DNA of 64,000 bases from Epiperipatus broadwayi (taxonomy: Eukaryota > Onychophora > Udeonychophora > Euonychophora > Peripatidae), in assembly GCA_028023455.1 (NCBI GenBank), contig JAQFVV010006706.1, forward strand, positions 374,001 to 438,000, in the 5' to 3' direction. A program made the translations under genes and the position numbers. Numbering within the stretch: position 1 is the stretch's first letter; each line of letters opens with the position of its first letter. Shown one piece after another: positions 11,463 through 24,697 of the stretch. The notes under the pieces are model-generated. The model saw nothing but the letters and a program-made list of their open reading frames with translations, searched no databases and was not told where the DNA came from.

Positions 11463-14400
11463 ATGAAAATAAAAATTGTGGCAATCAACATCAGGGGTTT
11501 GAACTCAACCTCAAAAATTAATAAGTTAAAACACTGGATCAAAAATATAAAACCACACTTGCTGGATCACAAACCAACCCATCCAAGCATTTAAACATGG
11601 AAAGTTTCTGTGCATGCTCCAGAGACTATTCCTCTCCCTCATCTGGCAGTAGATTCATAATTGCTAGAATTTTGCCCATTCACAACTTTCAAAATAATTC
11701 ACATTGACATGAACTTATTAATTGCAACCTTCAACCAAAAAAGCATATCAATAAATCTGGTTTTTGTATATATGCCTTTACAGGATAAAAAATAGATACC
11801 ATAATTGCAAACATTAATTCCAGGTTAGCTACAACTTTAAACTCAACCATGTTAATTGGAGATTTTAATTTGAAATATCAGGAATTTATGCACCATTGGC
11901 TTCATAAAATAAACATACCACTAATGAGTGGCCAAGGTTTTTTGCCAGATGATGCCATCTCTTTTCACAATAGTCACTTCTCTTCACTTATTGATCTGTG
12001 CTTTTATTCTCCAATGCTTCACCACCTTATCGAAATAAAACTAACTCCCTCAACTTTTTCTGATCACTCAGCTCAAATAGTCACAATTGATTGTGCTTTC
12101 AAATTCAAATATCACCCTTTCCACTTACAAGAACAATAAGAGATTTACTCCCAGAAACAACTCCTGAATGCTAAACAAAATCAAAGATATGACATTGAAA
12201 CCAGTTCAGAAATATCTTGCATTTATGGGAATGCTGTCCTTTAACATCAACCATATAACAAGAAAACAACCCCCACCATCAAGACTTTTGTCTCTGGCAG
12301 ATCAGTTGCACCAGAGAATAATCATGATTAACCCATCACACTGCACCCAGCAGTATATATTCAAGCTTACAAATGCATACAATAAAGCATGTGATGAACT
12401 CAAAAGCTATCTGAAGATAAAGAAAAGCAAGATATGCCTAACCAGGCCACACACTTGGACAAGAGATTATATAAGATGGGCACTGGGGAACCAACCAGAC
12501 GTAAAAGTGCCAATGGCACTATATACAAATAATGGAACATATGCAGGACACAATATGATTATGCCAATTTTTGAATATTTTAAGCAGAAATTACAAGAAA
12601 AACAACCATATAAAATACCACATAATCTGTTTGGCCCACCAGAGACAAAAGCCCCATTCACAAAAGATCTATTTACAACAAAACTGAATACCATTCGAAA
12701 TGCTTGCCACCCAGGTAGTCCTGGAGTCCCATTGTTTATATTAAAGCACCTAAGTAAATTCACAACAGAATATTTGTGTCAGTTAGCAAACCATCTAGCA
12801 CAACAAATTCAGCCCATGGAGGGTGTCTATCCAATAGCCATAGTACCCTATAATAAAAAGAAAGCAATTATCCCACCCATTACAGACCTCAGGCCAATAT
12901 CTATGGGGCCTTTGCCGATCAAAATTATTGAGAAAATTATTAAAGATGAAATTGAACCATATATAATGCCACTTATCTCTGAAGCACAATATGCAAAGAA
13001 GAACTCTTCAACAACAGAAGCAGCCTTATTCTTCAAAGCAATTCTAGCCACAGTAAGACAGCTAAAAAAATATGGACCCATCATTGTGCAGCTTGACATA
13101 GAAGCTGCTTTTGACTCAGTCAATATATATACACTTCTGGAAATGCTAAAAGACACAGAAATTCCTAGAACACACCTATATATAATTGCAAACCTGCTTC
13201 TGAACAGAGAGATCCATATAACTTTAAATGGAAGAAACTCACCATCTTTCACACCCACCAAATCTATATCCCAAGGATCCCCTCTGAGTTCATTATTGTT
13301 TATATTTTACATCAATCCCCTTATTAAAAGCATACAAAATGCATTTATTGGGATCGAGATACCAGACACAACACAGCACACTACATGCATTGCCTATATG
13401 GATGATGTTACCATATTTCTAACATCAAAAAAACAAATACTGCAACTCCAAAAAATATTACAAGAATATTCCACAGAAATACAAATTAAAGTTTAATCTG
13501 GCAAAAACCACAGCCTGGTCACTATACACTGGTAAACCATGTACATCAATTTACAAATCAAAACCAAACTCATTCCTTGGGTTCCCATTTCATATGGGAA
13601 TTACGGGAATGAGATGCCACATCCAAAATAAACTAAAAGAAGAAGCCACAAAAATTATAAACTCCTTGTCCAAGGCATATCTTTCACTGTATTCCAAAGT
13701 ACAGTTAATTAACCAGCTTATCACAACCAAAATAACATACTATGTACCGGTTATTTCATTCTTGAAGGCATTTATTTCAAAAATTAAAACCATATATAAT
13801 AAACTACTTTGGGCCAGAAAAACAGTAGCAATCTCCACAAAAAAACTTAGCCAACCCCTAATAAAGAATGGACTTGGCTTGCACAACATTAACATTTTTC
13901 ATCTACAAAAGTTAAGGAACTCAATAATTACAATCCTTGCCAAATATCCAAAAATTAACCACTTGCTAGAAGTTACTCCAACAGATAGACCACCTCCAAA
14001 AGGTTCTTTTTTCACTAACATTATATACCAATGCAAAACCACAGACAAGATTCCAGAACAGTATTTGCATAAATATTCATACTGGGATATTTATGGTTTA
14101 ATGAACAGAGAAACAGATACTAATGTTATACAACCTATGCTAGGAATTAACAACAAGAGACTACTCAAGGAATATAAAAAATGGGCTCTAGAGCCCAAAT
14201 ACTTTGATTTTATCATTAAAATGAATCTCATTGCCTTGCCAACAACCCATTTTCTTTATCATAAAAGAATGTACAGATCTATTGACCCTTTCTGTGGACT
14301 CTGCCATCGAGCAGAAGAGATGCTGGACCACATTATTTATCAATGTATAGCACTTAACCAAACATGACAGATGATGTGTAACACCTACAGAAAACCAGGT

Positions 14401-14645
14401 ACAATCATTAATCACATAATGGTTGCTTTTCAGGGAAGATCAATACCTAGCATTAGGGCAGCCACGTTTGTACTATATGCATACTGGTGCACCAGATGTA
14501 CTTTCTTAATTGGCAATAATACCAGATGACACCCAGCTACATTTAGCAACAAACTGTTACACATTAGAAATAGAGATAGAATAATAACCAACCCCCACTT
14601 ATATGCAGCAACATGGTCATTGTTAAGGCAACCATCAATGCTGTG
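11463..14645 (+). pseudogene. LINE-A copy 1 ORF2 (endonuclease/reverse transcriptase), broken
   Basis: ORF2 starts at the ATG at 11463 (MKIKIVAINIRGLN, the typical first strand of an APE-type endonuclease). Frameshifts and stops follow before the surviving endonuclease piece at 11849-12139, which has GDFN and the SDHSAQI catalytic motif. The longest intact piece (12168-13496) carries reverse transcriptase fingers (LRPISMGPLPIKIIEKII), AAFDSVN and the active-site YMDD. A frameshift at about 13497 leads into 13594-14367, which has the thumb region and the C-x2-C-x8-H-x4-C finger (CGLCHRAEEMLDHIIYQC). A stop then precedes the remaining C-terminus, which ends at 14645. The element cannot move by its own protein. 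Confidence 0.9.
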
Positions 14646-14913
14646 AATGCTGCAAAAAAACTATCATACAACTAACATTCAAAAAGACATGCCCACAAAA
14701 CTAAATAAGCTCATCAAACTTTAGAACTCTGATTTTTTTTGTTTTTTTATCCTTCATATTGTTATAGTCCATTAACCACAAAGTGTAACCATTAAATTCC
14801 TTTATATATATATATATGTTTACCCTAATATTACTCATTGTATGTAAAATTTGAAATTTTCTAGATGTAAACTTTTGTAAACCATTGCGATCAATAAAGC
14901 CTTTATTGAAACG
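14646..14913 (+). other. LINE-A copy 1 3' UTR
   Basis: Non-coding segment between the ORF2 stop and the microsatellite tail. Its end, AATAAAGCCTTTATTGAAAC, matches the 3' ends of copy 2 (AATAAAGTTCCTTTGAAATG) and copy 3 (AATAAAGTTTTTTTCTTTGA). It contains a poly(A)-signal-like AATAAA. Confidence 0.75.
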
Positions 14914-15000
14914 TAGTAGTAGTAGTAGTAGTAGTAGTAATATTAATAATAATAATAATAATAATAGTAGTAGTAGTAATAATAATAATAATAATAATAG
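14914..15000. repeat. (TAG)n(TAA)n tail between LINE-A copies 1 and 2
   Basis: A compound array alternating TAG and TAA blocks. It is at once the 3' tail of copy 1 and the 5' junction of copy 2. Confidence 0.9.
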
Positions 15001-16785
15001 TCCCTTTTTTAAAAAAACAAGAAAGTCCAACCACACTTGAAAATCTTCGTCCGATATCGATTAGCTCACTAGGCATTAAAATACTTGAATCTGTCATCAA
15101 AGACAGAATAGAGCCATACATCACTCCAACTATATCCAAACACCAATTTACTAAAAAAGGCTCTTCAGTTAACCAGGCAGCATTCATCTATAAGACAATC
15201 ATAGACACAGTAAGAACTAACAAAAAGTATGCACCAGTAGTAGTAAAATTAGACATAAAGTCAGCATTTGATAATGTATTAATAAATAAGCTAGTAGAAC
15301 TATTAATAAAGTCTACAGTCTCACAAAGCCTATATTTATATAATCACTAATTTGTTACTCAACCAAGAAATATATATTACTATAAATGGTAAAACAGCTA
15401 CATCAATAATACCAAATTGCTCCATACTGCAATAATCTCCACTAAGCTCACTACTATTTGCAATATATATCAACCCATTAATTAAGGAAATTGAAGAAAA
15501 AATAAATGGAATATAGATACAACAATTGGGCTCCTATGTTCCCTGCATTGCTTACATGGATGACATATCTGTCTTCTTAAAGAGCAAGAAACATATACCC
15601 AGACTTTTAAAAATAATAGCTAATTACTCTAACACATATAACCTTAATAGTAATGTTAAAAAATTTTGTGCCTGGAAAATTTACACCTCAAGTCCCATTA
15701 AGGATTATTTCAATGGAAAGCCTAGCCCTTTTTTAGGTTTCCCTTTCCATCTCAGTGCAATTGCAATGAGAACACAAATTCAAAATAATTTGAGGGAAAA
15801 GATTGTGAAATTGATAAATTAAATGGAAAAGGCATATCTATCACTATATACCAAAATATCACTGTTTAATATGCTAGTAATAACCAGAATAATATATTTC
15901 TCTCTGATTGTGATTTTCACAAGGGGTTTCATTAACAATATTTATACTTTATGCAGAAAGTTACTGTGGGGAAAAAACAATATCTGTTTCCATCAAAAAA
16001 CTACAATTGCCATTGTCATTGAATGGACTTGGTTTATACAACTTACACATTTTCTGTATACAGAAAACAATAAACATCATAGCAACTTGTAATAAAATAT
16101 ATCCAATAATATCACATACAATGAAAGTGACACCAACACACACACACCACCACCATACAAAGGTTATTGGAAAGCACTTCTGAAAACACTAATGAATACA
16201 GACATATCTCCTATACAAACAGATGGTACTAAATATAAATACTGGAAAACATATAATTTCATCTATCCAGACATGCAACATACAGCAGAAACACTGTTGG
16301 TGATTAATAATAAGCAATTAACTAAAAGATATAAACATTGGTCATTAGAACCAAAATATTTTGACTTCCTGATTAAAATAAATCTAGAAGCACTTCCAAC
16401 ATTAAATTTTTTAAAATATAAAAGATACTACCATAACATAGATGATATATGTTCCATATGTCATCAAAAATCAGAAACAATAAATCACTTTCTATTCACT
16501 TGTCAAGGACTTGAAAACACTTGCAAAATGATCTGCAATATCACAACACGAGAAAATACAACAATCAGATAATTACTACAAGCATATGAAAAAGGTATAT
16601 TTTCCAGTATTAGGGCTAGTACATTTATCCTTTATGCCTTCTGGTGCACAAGATATAATTTTAGTATAAACACAAATACCAGAAGACATCAAAACACAAT
16701 TAAAGATAAATTAATACAAATCCAACAAAGAGATAAAAAAATAACAGAAACACAAATATACATTGACACATGGTCTCAAATGTGA
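15001..16785 (+). pseudogene. LINE-A copy 2 ORF2 remnant
   Basis: Pieces recognisable in order are: a reverse transcriptase palm segment ending near KLDIKSAFDNV (about 15250-15280); CIAYMDDISVFLKSKK at about 15545-15590 with the YMDD catalytic motif intact; the thumb (AYLSLYTKISLFNMLVITRI) at 15823-16092; and a C-terminal part at 16192-16572 with the finger CSICHQKSETINHFLFTC. Stops and frameshifts separate the pieces. The frame finally closes at about 16785 after TWSQM. Function is lost. Confidence 0.85.
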
Positions 16786-17324
16786 CTCACCTCAAATCTA
16801 TAATGGTATATTGCCTTCAAAAAATAAATGTTTTTTTTGTTTTGTATGCTCTGGTAAATGATTTTTTCTCTATTCATCTTCATAAAAAGATTTGCAGTTT
16901 TGTTTTTTATTATTGTGGGATTTGTTCCTTTTTTGTTTATTTGATCCAATTTTTTTTCTTTGTATATAATTTTTTGTTTCATTTTTTTGTTATAATAATA
17001 ATAATATGATGTATTTTTTATATGCTCAGGTAATGAATCTTTTTTATTCTATTTATATTTGTAATAGATTTGTTTTTCAGTTTGGTTTTTGCTATTGTAA
17101 GGTTTTTTCCTTCAGTTTTATTGATCCAACTATTCATTGTATACAATTTTTTTTTGTTGCTTCCATTTTTTTTTGTGTGTTACCATTATTTTCTAACAAT
17201 GTAATATATAATTTTTACTATGTGTGTTTTTTTCTATTAACAAAAAAAAAAGTATTGTAAATGTATAAACTCTGTAACCTAATGTAACATTTTGTTTTCT
17301 TTGTGAATAAAGTTCCTTTGAAAT

Positions 17325-17325
<1 letters not shown>
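15001..17325 (+). mobile_element. LINE-A copy 2, 5'-truncated in the reverse transcriptase
   Basis: The copy starts abruptly in the reverse transcriptase fingers (reading IVPFFKK, then ENLRPISI after a stop) and runs to a 3' UTR ending AATAAAGTTCCTTTGAAATG, followed by a 391-bp tail. It is much more AT-rich and diverged than copies 1 and 4. Its 3' UTR (16786-17325) is T-rich. Confidence 0.85.
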
Positions 17326-17931
<606 letters not shown>

Positions 17932-18740
17932 AACAACTTACCAGACCACCTATTCACAATGGACTAGGACTTCATAGTATTTATATTTTCCATCTACAGA
18001 AGGCCACAAACTTAATAACATCCACAGTCAAACACTTTCCAATGCTTGAATGCCTACTTCAAATAACACCAACAGATAGACCACCCCCTGCTTATGACCA
18101 ACTAGCATCAATGATCAATCATATAAAAACCACAGCTCCACAGATATCTCTTCAGACAATATACAAGCATTCATACTGGAAAATTTATTCATTAATCCAT
18201 CCAAATCCAACCCATGACACCAATCTGACAATGCTGAAAATCAATAATCTACAATTACTTCGTAAGTTTAAAAAATGGTCACTGGAGCCAAAGTATTTTG
18301 ATTTTTTGCTGAGACTAAACCTACAAGCACTGCCCACAACATATTTTCTGAGATATCGGAGACTATACACTAACATTGATCCTTTTTGTCCCCTGTGTCA
18401 CAGGGCTGAAGAAACACAGGAACATCTATTCTATCTTTGTCCGGCACTAGACAGAATTCGAGTTATTATGATAGGAGCATATAGACAATCTAACACAACC
18501 CTTCAAACAATCATTAATTCATATTGCAAAGGCTCTATTCCATCAGTCCGTGCAGCCACTTTTATGCTTTATGCATACTGGTGCACTAGATGCACATTCA
18601 CTCTAGGTAACAACACAAGGCGACATCCATCAACTTTCAATATCAAACTGGCAAAACTACGAGCCAGAGACAATAAAATTGCACATCCAGACATCTATGC
18701 AGCAACCTGGTCACTGATAACACAACAATCAAACCTCTAA
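17932..18740 (+). pseudogene. LINE-A copy 3 ORF2 C-terminal fragment
   Basis: A single open frame covers the end of ORF2. It includes the conserved ITPTDRPPP segment, WSLEPKYFDFLLRLNLQALP, the finger CPLCHRAEETQEHLFYLC (C-x2-C-x8-H-x4-C) and the C-terminal YAATWSLITQQSNL, closing at 18740. This reading is cleaner than the same region in copies 1, 2 and 4, so copy 3 is probably among the younger insertions. It lacks the catalytic domains. Confidence 0.9.
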
Positions 18741-19207
18741 GATGGCTCCCAATAACCAAAATCTATGCCCTCAACCAATATATATATATATATAAAAATG
18801 TGGCAATTATCTACAAATAAAAAACAGAATGTTGTCTTTGATTGCATAATATTAATATAAAGGACAGTAACAACAAAATCAGACCTCAAATACTGGAAAG
18901 CAAACTAAACCCAGCATGGCAATATACATCCAAGTTGAAGTTTTGCAAATTGAACAATGATAACCCAAGACTTTGGAGAACTATGATTACAGCAAGCAGC
19001 ACTCATAAATGTAACGTATACATATGTATTTTCACCCCCCCTAACAATGTTTAAATATCTTTCCCTCCTAAGTTAAGTTCCTTTTTTGTACATCACAGAT
19101 ACCAACTTAAACTTGGTTTACTCACTAGCAATGTAAATATATGTATACGAAGTGTCTTATAGCAAATGTAACTCTATGGTTATCAATAAAGTTTTTTTCT
19201 TTGAAAC
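18741..19207 (+). other. LINE-A copy 3 3' UTR
   Basis: Non-coding sequence with a short (TA)n at about 18779-18795. It ends CAATAAAGTTTTTTTCTTTGAAAC just before the array. Confidence 0.7.
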
Positions 19208-19417
<210 letters not shown>

Positions 19418-19641
19418 TCATCTGCGGTCCTGCTGTGCAGCGAGTACAACATGCCAACGAACCTCTGAATAAAAAACTTTTAAAAACTCGGAAAACTCAA
19501 AGGTAATTCGTTTTTTTAAACTATTAACAAAAAATATTTCAAACATAAGTTTTAAAAAATTGCATTTGAAAAGAAAATATTAAGAATATAAAATAAACAA
19601 CGTAAATACACAGACTGAAAATCGTCAAATATATATCAAAC

Positions 19642-20939
19642 ATGGCGGCGGCACAGCTAAAAAATTCAAGTGTGAATGGTGCCAATATAAACTCCAACGA
19701 TGGAAACATCAATAATTGTTTAAAGACTTATGCTAATGTACCAAAAGCTACTTTTCAAAATAAAGTTATAACAACTCACTCAAACTCGATTGCAGCTAGT
19801 AGATTTCGAAGAGTAACCAACGATGATATGAATGAGCTAAATCTAGTTTATGAAAACAACTCTGAGCCCCCATCGACTATTTGGTCTCTGGAAACACTGA
19901 ATTTAATAGTAAAATACCGAACAAGCTTTTCAACACATTTAATTTTTTTTTTTTAAACAGATCGATTGTCCTGGCTACGACTGATAAAAACCTAACGCTT
20001 TACAAATTCCCAAGAGAAATGTTATATGAAGCTATACCAGCAAATGGGAGTTGGGAAACAATTTCAAGCATAGGGGAACACCACAACTCTAGATATTTGG
20101 CATTAGAATTCTTTGAAGATTATCAAAAAAATAAATTTTTAACTCAGATCAAAACAATAGGAAATTATGCTTTAATAGTTGTAGATCCAAACCTTAAAAA
20201 CTTTATTACAGGCACTATTTACTTACTGATACACCTATTCCAGTGTGCAGTAATAGTTTTACTTTTAAAATGAAGCTCAATGAATCAGTAGCGCCAGAGA
20301 ATATCCCCACACAAGTCATAGATCAAGAAGCAATTCTAAATATATATATAAGGGGCTTAGGACCACAATATTCATCTGTGGAGAGTGTGGTCACATTGCA
20401 GCAAACTGTAGCAAAAAGAAAAAAAATAACACAAACAAAAGCAAACCCCAATTAACTACAAACAACAATCAAGTGATCCAAACATCTATTCAAGAAAAAA
20501 TGGAAACACAAGAGAGCATAAAAAACCACAATTAGAGGAACTAAACAACAAAATCATAACTGGAGATGATCACATTTTGGATTTAACTGTTAAAACAAAA
20601 ATAAATGATAAAGAACTAAATCAAGAAAGACAACAAAATTATACAATGGAATCGATAGAAAACACCAATGAAATATATAGCAATAGCAATGAGGAAACAG
20701 CACAAACACAGCACATACAAAGAACAAGAATTATAAATAAAGCATCTGAAGCTATTATGGACATAACTACACCATGCCTTCCACAAATACCAAAAAATAC
20801 CACACATCCAAATAGAAAACCAGGCTGGCCACTAAAATAGAATAGGACAGCCAAGAGAGCTAAAACTGAAGAAAATGATAGTGACACAGCAATACAAGAT
20901 AATCAATCAAATAACTCAATAGACGAAGAAACAGAATAA
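19642..20939 (+). pseudogene. LINE-A copy 4 ORF1 (gag-like), broken
   Basis: The start is ATGGCGGCGGCACAG at 19642. The first frame runs to about 19950, and a frameshift leads to 19955-20273 (SIVLATTDKNLTLYKFPRE through EFFEDYQKNKFL). Later frames continue the protein. The zinc knuckle reads FICGECGHIAANC: compared with CFVCGKTGHLAIDC in copy 1, the first cysteine is lost. A Lys/Asn/Gln/Glu-rich tail ends at 20937-20939. The role would be RNA binding in the retrotransposition particle. The broken frame makes this copy inactive. Confidence 0.8.
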
Positions 20940-21016
20940 AATTATGAAGACACTATAGAACAACTTTTTCTCAATTCAAAACCTGAAAATAAATGTAACC
21001 ACCAAACACCAATTTA

Positions 21017-24000
21017 ATGAAGTTAAAAATTGGCGCATTAAATATTAGGGGTTTAAACTTGACCCAAAAAATTACAAAGATTAAACAATATTCGTTAAGG
21101 CTGTATCCTCAATCACATGCATATAAAATGTGATAGTAGGGACCTCTACAATGGAGACAAAAATCTATGCTGGATCACAAATTGACCCATCAAAATATTT
21201 AACCAAAGAAGGTTTCTGTGCCTGTTCCAGAGACTTTTCATCACCTTCTGCAGGCACAGGCATTCTTATTTCAACAAACTGCCCTTTCACAGCTTTCAAA
21301 ATTATATTCATAGATGCTAACTTACTAATTACAACTTTTCAACATAAAACTATAAACCTCAATATAATTTTGGTTTACCTGCCTATTCAAGATAGCCGAA
21401 TTAACACTATAATAATGAATATCAACTCCATACTTGCAAGTACAGCAAACCCAACAATATTGATTGGTGATTGCAACATGTCATATCAGAAATTCATAGA
21501 AAAATGGCTTCACCAAATATTCATACCACTTATGAGTGATGAAGACTTTCTACCAATGAATACAATATCTTTCCACAATGGTTGTCATTCATCACTCATC
21601 GATCTATGTTTCTACTCCCCGATGCTGCACCACCAGATAGCAATAAAATTAACCCCCTCAGCTTTATCAGACCATTCAGCACAAATAGTATCACTAAACC
21701 TTACGCAAATGCAAACATCACTTCTCCCACTAACAAAAACAATCAGAGTACTACTTCCAACAACCATACCAGAATTTGTTTTCTCAGAAACATACATAAT
21801 GCTAAAAAAAATAAAAGATATGAATCTCAACCCCATACAACAATATCTGGCATACATAAACATTTTATCATTCAATATCTCACATGTGACAAAAAATCAA
21901 CCACCACCATCCAAATTGTTGACACTTGCAAATGAAATTCATAAATGAATAACCATGATTACGCCATCATAACAAACACAGCAGTATATACATGGTCTAA
22001 CAAGTACATTCAATAAAACGTGAAACACTAAAAGAATATTTGAGAATCAAAAAAAGCAAAATATGCATAACCCAACCACATACAAGGACCAGAGATTACA
22101 TTAAATGGGCACTGGGAAACCCACCAATCATCAAAGTTCCAATGGCAATAGAAACATGACACATATACAGAACATAATATGATCCTTCCTATTTTTGAGC
22201 ATTTAAAACCAAACTCCAATCTAAAACACCACTTGGATTAAGCTCCAAGCTATTTGGACAAGCAGAAACACAAAAACCTTTCATAGCAAATGACTTCCTG
22301 ACAAAACTAAATAAAATACCAAATATATGCCATCCAGGAAGTCCTGGAATAACATTATTCATACTAAAACACCTAAGTAAATACACAGCACAATATCTGT
22401 GCAACCTTGCAAACCACCTATCTCAAGAAATTCAGGATGTGGAGGGAGTTCATCCCATTGCAATAGTGCCATTCAATAAAAAAGCTAAAACTACCCCATC
22501 CCTCACAGAACTCAGACCAATTTCCATGGAATCTTTGCCAATTAAAATTCTTGAAAAAATAATAAAAGAAACAATAGAACCACCTAAAATGCCACTGATA
22601 TCAGAAGTTCAATTTGCCAAAAGAAACTTCTCCACAATTCAAACAGCATCATTATTCAAAGCAATCCTGGATTCAACAAGACAAAAAAAATATATAGTCC
22701 AATAGCAATTCAACTAGATATCGAGGAGCTTTTGATGGAGTAGACATTTCCATATTGCTAGACATGCTTGGAAATACATCTATCCCCAAGACACATCTGT
22801 ACATCATTGCAAATCTACTTCTCAACAGAGAAATACACAATGTTAAATGGAAAAAATTCTCCATCATTTGTTCCCACCCAATTCATATCCCAAGGTTCTC
22901 CTCTCAGTTCACTCCTATTTATTCTATATATTAACCCTTTAATAGAAAAAATCCAAAAAAACATTTACCAGCATTCAAGTACCCGGCACTACACAATATA
23001 TAGCTTGCTTGGCTTATATGGATGACATCACAGTTTTTCTCAATTCAAAAAATTAATTACCACAATTACAAAAAATTCTTAAAGAATATACGCAACATTA
23101 CAAATTGAAGTTTAATCCAGAAAAGACTATTGCTTGGTCTATGTTTACCAGAAAACCATGCACATCCATTTACAAAGCAAAACCAATGCATTTTTTAGGA
23201 TTCCCATTTCATCTGGGAATAACTGGAATGAGGTGTTTAATACAAAATAGATTAAAAGAAAAAGCACAACACATTGTCACCTCCCTATCAAAAACATATC
23301 TCTCTATATATTCTAAGGTCCAGCTAATATATCAACTTATACTGACAAAAATAACATATTATTTAACAATAATAAAATTCTCAAAAGCTTTCAAAGCAAA
23401 GATTAAAACCATCTGTAACCAACTTCTATGGTCAAGAAAAGTGGTTGCAATATCAACAAAAAAACTAAATCAATCCTTTATTAAAATGGTCTAGGTTTGC
23501 ACAATATTGACATTTTTTATACACAAAAATTAAGTAACCTAGTAATTTCCATTATGAATCAATTTCCAAAACTTAAATGCTTAATTCAAATTACTCCAAC
23601 TGACAAACCACCCCCCAACAGATCTATATATATCATCAATCATCCATCAATATAAAACAACTTTTAACAGAACAGAGCAATATACACACAACATTCACAA
23701 ACAAATTCAACAGGAAAGAGACCTAAATGACAATAACACAATACTCGGAATAAACAACAGAAAATTACTACATGAATACAAAACGTGCACTAGAATTCAA
23801 ATTTTTTATTCTAAAAGTAAATGTCATCGCAATGCCACCAACATACTTCTTACACCATAAGAGGATGTATGTTTCAATAGGCCCTTTTTGTGGACTATGC
23901 CACAAGGCTGAAGAGACCCTACAACACCTATTGTATCAATGTACTGCATTACACAATGTAAAAACAATGGTGGGTGCAATATACCACCAACAAAACATGA

Positions 24001-24242
24001 CCATTTGTCAAATAATTAAGGTTTTTCAAGGCAGATCAATACCCAACATTAGGGCAGCTACCTTTGTATTATATGCTTTTTGTTGTACCAGGTGTACTGA
24101 TCTAATGGGCAACAACCCCAGAAGGCATCTATCCAACTTCTACAACAAATTAAACCATATACAGAATAGAGATAAGACAATAGCAAATCCCCATATTTAT
24201 GCAGTTACATGATCTTTTATCAAACAACAATCAATGCTATAA
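21017..24242 (+). pseudogene. LINE-A copy 4 ORF2 (endonuclease/reverse transcriptase), broken
   Basis: It starts MKLKIGALNIRGLN at 21017, is frameshifted early, and resumes at about 21130 with a long endonuclease segment. That segment shows GDCNMSYQ (the usual GDFN altered) and ALSDHSAQIV (catalytic SDH). Reverse transcriptase pieces follow at 22439-22705 (LRPISMESLPIKILEKII) and around 23020, where YMDDITVFL is readable in another frame. The thumb lies at 23105-23494. The C-terminus at 23772-24212 holds CGLCHKAEETLQHLLYQC, and the last frame closes at 24242. At least five breaks are visible. Confidence 0.85.
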
Positions 24243-24479
24243 GCACCAAAAATTCAAGAACACTGAAAATTCAATAACAATAAATACGAAAATAAAAATA
24301 TTTTTCCTCTCTCTACAATAAATAATTTTTTATGTAAAAATTAGATAACTTTTTATTGAAAACATGTAACTGAAGACTATAAAAATGCTTGTATACAAAA
24401 CCAATGGAAAAATCACTGTAAAAAAAATCAATGTAAAAAACTCTGTATTTTTTTGATAATAAACTTCCTTTTTTTTAAA

Positions 24480-24480
<1 letters not shown>
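24243..24480 (+). other. LINE-A copy 4 3' UTR
   Basis: Non-coding sequence leading to the T-rich end and the trinucleotide tail. Confidence 0.7.
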
Positions 24481-24512
<32 letters not shown>

Positions 24513-24524
24513 AATAATAATAAT
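24481..24524. repeat. (ATC)n(ATA)n tail
   Basis: Ten ATC units then ATA units. On one side is the 3' end of LINE-A copy 4 and on the other the 3' end of the minus-strand LINE, so the two elements meet tail to tail. Confidence 0.9.
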
Positions 24525-24697
24525 TCAATTCAATTTTTTAATTCTTTATTTATTTAATGTACATATCAACAGCATTTCATTATCATATACAAATCTAAAT
24601 AAGCATTAAAAAACAAAACAAAATAAAAAATAATACAAATAAAATATAAAAACAATAAAATGCACAAATAAATAAAAAGGCAATATATCAAATGAAA

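Larger units (their letters stand above)
10262..14913 (+). mobile_element. LINE-A copy 1 (L1/Tx1-like non-LTR retrotransposon), 5'-truncated
   Basis: The copy begins inside ORF1 immediately after a trinucleotide array and ends with a 3' UTR finishing in CAATAAAGCCTTTATTGAAAC. A (TAG/TAA)n tail (14914-15000) follows. It carries a damaged ORF1 (CCHC zinc knuckle) and ORF2 (apurinic-type endonuclease, reverse transcriptase, C-terminal CCHC-type finger). An (AT)n array at about 11079-11158 interrupts the end of ORF1. The reverse transcriptase thumb region (SLYSKVQLINQLITTKITYY) resembles the L1/Tx1 group. No RNase H domain is visible. Clade assignment is by pattern only. Confidence 0.85.
19418..24480 (+). 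mobile_element. LINE-A copy 4, apparently full length
   Basis: This is the only LINE-A copy with a 5' UTR (19418-19641) ahead of an ORF1 start. It contains ORF1 (19642-20939), a short spacer, ORF2 (21017-24242) and a 3' UTR ending GATAATAAACTTCC plus a T run and AAAC. An (ATC)n(ATA)n tail follows. At about 5.06 kb it gives the best view of the family's structure. Frameshifts and stops occur in both ORFs. Confidence 0.85.
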